Positions 1-6,300 of a stretch of 6,808 nt of DNA are shown one piece after another (the first letter of the stretch is position 1; every line of letters starts with the position of its first letter). The DNA is taken from positions 1 to 6,808 of the forward strand of contig CAZKUN010000373.1 of the NCBI GenBank assembly GCA_964555935.1, read 5' to 3'. The DNA comes from CAZKUN01 sp964555935. Its GTDB lineage: Bacteria > Armatimonadota > Zipacnadia > Zipacnadales > VGFC01. Under the pieces are notes generated by a model, which was given only the letters and a program-made list of their open reading frames with translations, ran no database searches and had not been told where the DNA came from. A program made the translations under genes and the position numbers.

Positions 1-419
1 CCGTTCTAACCCTCGGCGAAGCGGGCCTCGTACTCGAGTCGCCGGAAGGCCGCACTCAGATGGCCACTCGCGACGTGCCTGACGCATCTGGGCCGCTGCG
101 CGCTGAAGTCAGGGCTCGATCGACGGAGGGAGGTACGGGCATTTTCTACTGGGCCACTTCAGACGATCCTCAGTTCGCCCGCGAGCGCCGTGTGGACTTT
201 GAGCCCACACACGACGGTGAGTGGCACGAGTACCAGTTGAGCTTCACGGCCGGCGCCGACCTTGCGGGCTTGCGGTACGACGGCAGCACCACGCCGACGA
301 CTTTGGAGATCGAGTGGATCCGACTGCGCAGCGACGAGGGCGCGGCGCTCAAGAACTGGGATTTCAGGACTGAGCACGCTCCCCCAGCGCGCACCAGTCG
401 CGGGACCTTGCGAGGCTAG
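1..419 (+). CDS. C-terminal end of a probable sulfatase-type exported protein (5' partial)
   Basis: The frame is open from base 3, at the window edge, to a TAG at 417-419, so only the last ~138 residues are seen. The ATG at 60 is probably internal, because the coding pattern continues upstream of it. The segment reads as a compact beta-sandwich: a strand with LVLESP, then PLRAEVRARS, then GIFYWATSDDPQF followed by RRVDFEPTHDGEWHEYQLSF, and finally LEIEWIRLRSDEG and LKNWDF. An FYW/FFW strand, a DGEWHEY turn and an 'IEWIRL' strand near the end are typical of the C-terminal accessory domain of many planctomycete-type sulfatases and related secreted enzymes. The sulfatase active site (C/S-x-P-x-R) would lie outside the window, so the catalytic identity is inferred. 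About 17 residues follow the usual LK-W-F end of this domain. Their basic, proline-rich composition suggests a stop-loss extension. Another secreted glycan-active enzyme with the same C-terminal module is possible. Confidence 0.72.
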   Translation, partial: VLTLGEAGLVLESPEGRTQMATRDVPDASGPLRAEVRARSTEGGTGIFYWATSDDPQFARERRVDFEPTHDGEWHEYQLSFTAGADLAGLRYDGSTTPTTLEIEWIRLRSDEGAALKNWDFRTEHAPPARTSRGTLRG

Positions 420-449
420 CGGGGTAGATAGGCCGGTTCTCGTCGGGAA

Positions 450-469
450 CGCAGAGCCGCAGGCTCGCG
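450..469 (+). terminator. GC-rich hairpin 31 bases after the first gene, possible terminator
   Basis: GAGCC (454-458) pairs with GGCTC (462-466) around a GCA loop. The stem extends by CGC (450-452) with GCG (467-469) across one bulged A, giving about 8 pairs. Its position shortly after the stop at 419 suits a terminator. There is no T-run after it, so it is not a standard intrinsic terminator and could be a chance structure in GC-rich DNA. Confidence 0.25.
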
Positions 470-778
470 GTGGTCGGCCTCAGAGGGCCGTACAAGCCTA
501 TAGGGGCGTCGGGCCGCATGGCGAGGGCGCGGGGCACCCAGCATCCGCCCCACCACTTCTGAGATCCCCGCCGTCCCATCGCGCGTGATTCAGTCTCCTT
601 CCCATCGACAACCGCGAGACGGACGACCGAGGTGCTCGCGTCTGTCGAGGCAGTGCAACGCTGTCAGAGGACGAGCATTGGGCCAGGCCCACAGACCCAC
701 CACCAACGCCCCGTATCAGCTCCAGCCCCTGAGCACAACACCCAGTGACCGCCCCACCACCCGACTAGCCGCTGTCGC

Positions 779-795
779 GTGAGTGATTCGCTCAC
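779..795 (+). other. Small hairpin in the DUF4838 upstream region
   Basis: GTGAG (779-783) is complementary to CTCAC (791-795) with a seven-base loop. An overlapping alternative pairs AGTGA (782-786) with TCACT (792-796). It is the first of three hairpins within about 110 bases before the ORF. It may act as an operator-like inverted repeat or leader structure, but no regulator can be named. Confidence 0.22.
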
Positions 796-816
796 TTCTT
801 CTCCCACTACCAATCC

Positions 817-832
817 CGTGGGGGAACCCACG
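817..832 (+). other. Perfect six-pair hairpin with GGAA (GNRA) tetraloop
   Basis: CGTGGG (817-822) and CCCACG (827-832) are perfect complements closing a GGAA loop, which fits the stable GNRA tetraloop class. It lies 72 bases before the first in-frame start candidate at 905. If transcribed it would fold well. Whether it is transcribed, and on which strand, is not shown by the sequence. Confidence 0.3.
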
Positions 833-867
833 ACGCATGTCGGGTTTCCCCGAGCAGTGCAGCGCAA

Positions 868-885
868 GGCGCCGGCTTCCGCGCC
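868..885 (+). other. GC-rich hairpin just before the DUF4838 ORF
   Basis: GGCGC (868-872) pairs with GCGCC (881-885), and GG (874-875) can add two pairs with CC (879-880) inside the loop. It ends two bases before the in-frame TGA at 887. Short GC-rich inverted repeats are common in DNA of this composition, so function is uncertain. Confidence 0.2.
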
Positions 886-904
886 CTGACGTGCAGGCTT
901 CTGC

Positions 905-3304
905 GTGTCCGCTGATGAAGTGTCACCACGAGTGGCTGACGGTTCAGCCAAGAACCTGGGCACCCAGTTGGACACGGGCAATCCCAGTCGAAGGGGGCGA
1001 AACGTCGTGCTCTTCTCCGCTCTGCTACTCGCCGGCTCAATCCCGTACACGCCCGCCGCGGCGGACATCACCCTCGTCGAGGACGGCGCGTGCCGCTACA
1101 CCATCGTCGTTCCCGCCGATCCCTCTCCGGCCGAGGAGCACGCCGCGGCCGAACTTGTCCACTACATCAAGGTCGCCACCGGCGCAACGCTGCCGGTTGT
1201 CGGCAATCATGATGCGCCGGCCTCACGCCGCATCCTGGTGGGCGCCACCGATCTGTCTCGCGAGTTGCTCGGCGCCGAGTTCGCCATTGAGCCGTCGGAG
1301 GACGCGTTCATCGCGCGCGCGGTGGGCGATGATATCATCCTCCTGGGGGCAGGCGACCGCGGAACACTCTACGCGGTCTACTCCTTCCTCGAGGACCCGG
1401 TCGGATGCCGATGGTTGAGTTGGTACGGTGACGAGGTGGTTCCCGCGCGTTCTCGGCTCGTGGTGCCCCCGCTGAATCGAAGCGAGGCCCCAGCCTTCCT
1501 CGCTCGGGACATCTACTTCCTCAAGTACGGCCACCTCGATAGGATGAACCGGTTCTTGACGGCTAATCGGGCGACCGGTCCCTCGCTCACGGGGCTTGTC
1601 GGCGACGAGACGCGCGGTGGTTCGGCCTATCGAAACATACCTCCGAACGTCCACACGCTATACCACCACATCCCGCCGGACAAGTACTTCGATGAGCATC
1701 CGGAGTTCTTCTCTCTGCTGAATGGGAAGCGCGTGGAGCGCCAGTTGTGCTTCACCAATCTTGGGCTCCGACGGACGCTGACCGAGAACGTGCTAGCCCA
1801 CATTGGGGAGAAGGGCGCGGCGGGGAATGTGTCCATCTCCGCGCAGGACGTCCCCGGCGCGTTCTGCGAGTGCCCCGACTGCCTTGCGCTCGTCGAGCGC
1901 GAGGAGGCTCCGGGCGCGCCTCTGTTCGACTACATCAACGAGCTGGCTGACGCCGTGCGCGAGGACCATCCCGAGGTCTTCATCACCACGCTGGCCTACC
2001 GCGCCGACCAGTCGGAAGAGCCGCCGCGCACCCTCCGGATGCGCGACAATGTCATCATCATCTTCGCGCCCATCGACAGCAATTTCGCCGCGCCGCTTGA
2101 GCACGAATCCAACCGCACGGCCTTCGAGAGCATCCAGGGCTGGACGGACAAGACGGACCACCTTTGGGTCTGGTACTACACGAATCCATACGGTCGAACG
2201 GGCGCCTTCCCCATCGGGAACCTGGGCCGCATGGCGAAGGATCTGCGGTTCTTCGCGCGCATCGGCGTGGAGGGGTTCTTCATCGAGCACGACACGGGGA
2301 TCCCTCACCGCCACCTGCTCGCCGACTTGCAGACGTGGGTTCTGGCCCGCCTGATGTGGGACCCGGCGCAGGATCTCGACGCGCTCGTCGCCGACTTCAC
2401 GGACCACTACTACGGGCCAGCAGCCCCCCATATTCGCGACTATATCGCGCGCCTCGAGCAGGCAACCGAGGCGATGATGACGCCGATGACGTGGGCCGCG
2501 AGCCCCGGCCAATACAGATTCCTGACCCCGCAACTCCTGGGCGATTGCCAAGGCCTATTCGACGAGGCGGACGCGATGGTCTCAGACGCCGCCGCGTTCC
2601 TTCAGCGCGTGAATCTGTCGCGGATGAGCCTGGATCGGGCCTGTCTCTTCCACTGGGGAGCGATCGAGGCCCTGCCCGAGACGACCTTGGACCGAGGGGC
2701 CATCGCGGCCCGGTACAGGGAGGTCTATGCTCGATTCGTGAGTGACGACATTGCCCCGGAGTTTCAGGCCCGTCTTAGCGGTCACGCCGAGGACTTCATT
2801 ACGCTGGTTGAGGGTATACAGGCACCCACGGCGCTGCCGGCCGAGTTCGACGACATCTCGCCCGAGCGTATCCGACAGGTCGGCCCGGTGTACTCTCAAT
2901 CGGGCGGGGACACCGAGCGCAGGCCGGACCCGGAAGCCGCGATGGGCTCGTGCATCACGCGGGAGACGGGGGGCGAGCTTCCGCTGACTCTGGGATACTA
3001 CGACCAGTCGGCCAAGGACTTCGTTGCGAAGCTTGAGATCGAGGCTGACGACATCCCGTCACCGGGGTACAACGTCTACAAGATCGGCCGGGGCAAGCTC
3101 AGCCCGTCCTGCTACGTCTGGTTCACGGGCTCGTGGCTGATCCAAGTGCTCCTCGACGGCTTCTACAACCCGGCAACCCCCGACCAGGAATGGGATATCT
3201 ACGCATCTCTCCGGTTGGAGGGGCCGACGTACCCCCACGGCGAGCGCGGCGAAACCGACCGCGTGTTCGTCGACCGGATCATCCTCGTCCGCGTCGAGCC
3301 ATGA
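905..3304 (+). CDS. Exported DUF4838 domain protein, glycoside-hydrolase-like
   Basis: The product has 799 residues if started at GTG 905. The exact biochemical role of DUF4838 proteins is unknown; they occur with polysaccharide-degrading genes and resemble GH67/GH20-type architectures. Residues 29-53 look like a Sec signal: RRGR, a hydrophobic stretch from V34 to about I46, and AAA before D54. Residues ~54-190 resemble the GH67 N-terminal (hexosaminidase-like) domain, with EEHAAAELVHYI, RRILVGATD and RGTLYAVYSFLED. Residues ~195-520 fit DUF4838: ARDIYF, HTLYHHIPPDKYFDEHPEFFSL, QLCFTN, a C321-x-C323-x-x-C326 cluster, and GFFIEHDTG. Residues ~520-650 look helical. Residues ~690-799 form a beta-rich tail (TLGYYD, YVWFTGSWLIQVLLD, FVDRIILV). 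The frame is bounded upstream by TGA at 887. Starts at GTG 905, GTG 932, TTG 968 and GTG 1007 are all possible; TTG 968 gives the most ordinary signal length. The family call is firm; the start and any catalytic activity are not. Confidence 0.85.
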   Translation: MSADEVSPRVADGSAKNLGTQLDTGNPSRRGRNVVLFSALLLAGSIPYTPAAADITLVEDGACRYTIVVPADPSPAEEHAAAELVHYIKVATGATLPVVGNHDAPASRRILVGATDLSRELLGAEFAIEPSEDAFIARAVGDDIILLGAGDRGTLYAVYSFLEDPVGCRWLSWYGDEVVPARSRLVVPPLNRSEAPAFLARDIYFLKYGHLDRMNRFLTANRATGPSLTGLVGDETRGGSAYRNIPPNVHTLYHHIPPDKYFDEHPEFFSLLNGKRVERQLCFTNLGLRRTLTENVLAHIGEKGAAGNVSISAQDVPGAFCECPDCLALVEREEAPGAPLFDYINELADAVREDHPEVFITTLAYRADQSEEPPRTLRMRDNVIIIFAPIDSNFAAPLEHESNRTAFESIQGWTDKTDHLWVWYYTNPYGRTGAFPIGNLGRMAKDLRFFARIGVEGFFIEHDTGIPHRHLLADLQTWVLARLMWDPAQDLDALVADFTDHYYGPAAPHIRDYIARLEQATEAMMTPMTWAASPGQYRFLTPQLLGDCQGLFDEADAMVSDAAAFLQRVNLSRMSLDRACLFHWGAIEALPETTLDRGAIAARYREVYARFVSDDIAPEFQARLSGHAEDFITLVEGIQAPTALPAEFDDISPERIRQVGPVYSQSGGDTERRPDPEAAMGSCITRETGGELPLTLGYYDQSAKDFVAKLEIEADDIPSPGYNVYKIGRGKLSPSCYVWFTGSWLIQVLLDGFYNPATPDQEWDIYASLRLEGPTYPHGERGETDRVFVDRIILVRVEP
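991..997 (+). promoter_or_regulatory. AAGGGGG, candidate ribosome binding site for GTG 1007
   Basis: This is the only purine-rich Shine-Dalgarno-like run near the DUF4838 start candidates. It lies nine bases before GTG 1007. Starting there would give a signal peptide beginning MLFSALLLAG, with no positive residue in its n-region. The same bases encode part of the arginine-rich SRRGR segment, which is what a signal peptide n-region should look like. The match may therefore simply be coding sequence. Confidence 0.25.
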
Positions 3305-3328
3305 CGTGGCTGCGTGGCGGCGCCGCTA
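3305..3328. other. 21-base convergent gap with a 10-base GC palindrome
   Basis: The plus-strand DUF4838 gene stops at TGA 3302-3304 and the minus-strand GH78 gene stops at TAG 3328-3326, leaving 21 bases. GCGGCGCCGC at 3317-3326 is a perfect palindrome spanning the end of the gap. There is no T-run on either strand, so no ordinary bidirectional intrinsic terminator is visible. Termination is probably factor-dependent or set by convergent transcription. Confidence 0.35.
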
Positions 3329-6300
3329 TTGGCGAGAGCCGCGCAGGCGAAACGCGTACGATCCTGATCCCACGTCGAGAGCGATGTCAGTCGGCGTCTC
3401 CTCGCCGCCTCGCACACCCTCGACGCCCGCGACAAGCACTCCACGAAGCCAGACCGCGTCGCCTTGTTCATCGACGGTCACATCGCCGAGCCCCAGCTTC
3501 GGAATCCGCACGCGCGCCCGGCAGTTGGCCGGGATCGCGACCTCCAGCACAAGCCCGTCATCGCGGCGCTCCCAACCTGAGGAGACCACGCCCCTCACTG
3601 TCTTCACGTGGGCCTCAGCTGAGTCCAGACCCGCGGGAATGCTGGGCTCAATGCGGACCAGCCGCGAGCCCGGCGCAATCTCCCCAGGACCGTAGTAGTC
3701 GGGGCCGCGGATACCCGCGAGATCGCTGTAGAAGAAGCCGTCGATCGTGGCCCACATGATCATGCTCTCGGACGCGCCGACCCCTGACGCGAGGCTCCAG
3801 CTCTCCCAGATCGTCGTCGCGCCCTCGGCCACCATGTACCCCCACCCGGGGTAGGCCGTCGTCGACACCACGTCATGCATCACGTCCACGTGACCGTGGC
3901 GCGCGAGCGTGTCGATCATGCACGTCGTGCCCGTATTGCCGGTGCGAAGGTGCCCACCGCGCTCCTCGGTGATGTCATGGATGATCCGGGCCAACAACCC
4001 CGCCTCGTGCTCCGCCGGGACGATGTCAAGCGCCAGTGGAAAGACGCACGCAGTCTGCGATCCGGTCGCGTAGGCGTGGGCCGCTTTGTCGATCCACCGG
4101 GCGTTGATCGCGTCGCGGATCTCACCCGCCAGGCGAGCATAGCGGTCCGCGTCGTCCGTCTTGCCCAGCGCGCGGGCGACCGCCGACATGGCGGACGCGC
4201 CTCGGTAGTAGTACCCGGTCCAGAGGAATTCCGGCGGCGTCTCAGACGAGACGAACTCCTCGTCGCCGGGTTGCTCCCCGGGCAACATGTGGTCGCCGTA
4301 GTGCCCGGTCGAGATGATATGCCCATCAGCGATCCCCGCCAGGTACTCAAGCCACCTCGCCATGGAATCGTAATGCTCCTCCAGGAGGCGCGAGTCGCTG
4401 AATTGCTGCGAGAGATACCAGACGAGGATCGGGTAGTTGCCGCCCCAAGCGGGGTCCGAACGATCGGTGGGGTACGTGGGGCAGATATCGGGAATGGCGC
4501 CGTCATCTCTCTGAGCGTCCCGGATGTCGCGCAGCCACTTGGTCCAAAACAGCGGCATGTGTTTCCGAGGGTAGAGCATTCCTGTGATCGTGGCCGGGTC
4601 GGTCCACGCCCAATGCTCGCGGTGAAGGCAGTCGAGCGGGATCCCGAACAGCCCGTTGGTGAGCGTCCACGTCACGTTAGCGTGAATCCGGTTCAGCAAT
4701 GGGTCGGAGCACTTGAAGTCACCGGCCAGATCGACCGACGAGTGGACGACGCAGCCCTCGAGATCACCTGGCGACAGCTCCTCCGGCGCCCCCTCCACCT
4801 GAACGTACCGCACGGGGTGGTAGGTGAAGCGCGGCTCGTACGTCTCGCCCCCCTCTCGGCCTCGGAGGGTGTAGTAGTCCGTCTCCTGGGGCTCCGGGTG
4901 GTGGCGCTTGTCGACAAGCCCGTCCTCGCCAAGCTGCTCGGAGTACTTGATGGCAACGCGCGTTCCGCTCGGCCCGCTGACGCGGAGCCGGGCCCAGCCT
5001 CCGAAGAGCTGGCCGAGGTCATACACGAAGACACCCGGCCGAGGGCGCGTCAGCTCGACCGGCTCGATTCTCCGGTTGACCTCGATGGGCGGCATGGACT
5101 GAGACTCGAGCCTGCCGCCGGGCTCTGCCTTGACCGACGCCGCCGCCCAATCGGCGGCGTCGTATCCCGCGCTCGCCCATCCGTCCCTCTCCAAACGGGC
5201 ATCGTATGTCTCGCCGCCGAACAGGTCGTTCCGCGCAATGGGCCCGGGCGCGGCGCGCCACGATCCGTCCGTTGAGACTTGCACGAGGCGTCCATCGGCC
5301 ATCTCGACATTCACCTGAATGAGCAACCTCGGCGAGTCGCCGTAGCGCCGCGCCCAACCGGGCTCCGAGTACCATCCATTCCCGAGCATCGCGCCGATGG
5401 CGTTCGCTCCCGGCTTCAGCATGTCGGTCACATCATACGTCGAGTAGAGGACGCGCTTGCGGTAGTCGGTCGTGGCGGGATCGAGGACACGGTCGCCAAC
5501 CCGCTCCCCGTTGATGACCAGCTCGTACCATCCCACGCCGCAGACGTAGGCGCGGGCGCTCGCAATCTCGCCGTCGACCTCGAAGCCCTTGCGCAGCATG
5601 GGCGCGGCCGCGGGCGGTGATCCAACAGCCTCGCCGGGCTCGCCGCCAGCGCCGTCGGTCAGGTCGCCATCCAGCCTCCACCACCCCACGAGTCCAGCCG
5701 GCCCGCCCAGCGGGTCGAGGAACTGCGCCGCGATCTCCTCGTCCGGCAGGGCGCGCTCGTAAACTCGGACGTCATCGATGCCCCCGGAGAAGAACTCCGA
5801 CCCGCCCGCGAGCGAACCGATGTACGCGGGCTCGCCGCCCACCACATCCAGCGCGCCCGTCACGGGATGTTGGCCGACCTGCTCGCCGTCAAAGTAGAGA
5901 GTGATGTGGGAGCCATCGTAGGTCGCGGCAACGAAGTGCCACTCTCCGTCCAGCAGGGCCTCTGCCGCCACCGGCGCGCCGCGCTCAACATACGAGCCGT
6001 CGATCCCGAGCCCGCACCACAGCCCGTAGAATCCCTCGTCCTCACCCAGCGCGAGCAGGTGTCTCGCGACGCCGTCCTCCTTGCGGTAGATCTCCTGCCA
6101 TGAATCAGCGCGCTCGCGGGGCCGCGCCCAGGCGCTTAGCGTGATCCCGCCCTGCGGTTTCAGTTGCGGGCGGTGAGGTATCCTGACTGTCTGGCCGACG
6201 CCATCGAGATCGATCGCCTGGCCGAGTCGCCCATCGACATGAGTGACTGTGTCGACCGCGTCGAGTCCGATCCATTGGCCTTGCCAATCGCTTTCGCGCA

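Larger units (their letters stand above)
420..904. other. Gene-free stretch (485 bases) between the two plus-strand genes
   Basis: I found no supportable gene here. The open frames are short, overlap each other on both strands and give arginine/proline/serine-rich translations typical of chance ORFs in GC-rich DNA. No -35/-10 pair is convincing. The stretch holds a GC-rich hairpin at 450-469, a strongly C-biased segment at about 686-762, and three small hairpins at 779-795, 817-832 and 868-885. An in-frame TGA at 887-889 fixes the upstream limit of the following ORF. It probably contains the 3' end of the first transcript and the promoter and leader of the DUF4838 gene, but the sequence does not show where either lies. 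Confidence 0.6.

Noticed and set aside
262..588. A 108-codon plus-strand frame starting inside the first gene
   Set aside because: Its first half overlaps the well-supported beta-sandwich frame and its second half lies in DNA with no coding pattern.
676..690. TGGGCC-AGGCCCA near-palindrome as a terminator stem
   Set aside because: The loop is too small for the full stem, the remaining stem is only three to four pairs, and no T-run follows.
420..904. tRNA, small RNA gene, CRISPR repeats or insertion-sequence ends in the gene-free stretch
   Set aside because: I saw no cloverleaf pattern, no regularly spaced direct repeats and no terminal inverted repeats with target duplications.
664..1071. 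A 135-codon minus-strand frame across the gene-free stretch
   Set aside because: The composition is low in structure, there is no recognisable family, and it runs into the DUF4838 5' end. The tryptophan/glycine run comes from the G-rich complement of the C-rich block.
783..1418. A 211-codon plus-strand frame overlapping the start of the DUF4838 gene
   Set aside because: Most of it overlaps the DUF4838 coding sequence in another frame, with a serine/arginine/proline-rich translation. The signal peptide and N-terminal domain are in the 905 frame.
1793..2551. A 252-codon minus-strand open frame inside the DUF4838 gene
   Set aside because: It mirrors the codon structure of the DUF4838 frame and has no recognisable motif, so it is a shadow frame.
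4595..4633. Inactive (pseudo-enzyme) GH78
   Set aside because: Although the motif is unusual, both presumed catalytic glutamates (E715 and E986) are present with near-normal spacing, and the frame is intact throughout.
3875..5275. A 466-codon open frame on the plus strand inside the GH78 gene
   Set aside because: It lies fully antisense to a strongly recognisable GH78 coding sequence, and its translation is arginine/valine/proline-rich with no domain pattern. Long antisense frames are expected in GC-rich genes.
5603..6259. Frameshift or assembly join to explain the LamG segment
   Set aside because: The reading frame is continuous, base composition matches the flanks, and GH78 sequence resumes exactly where expected, so a genuine domain insertion is the simpler reading.
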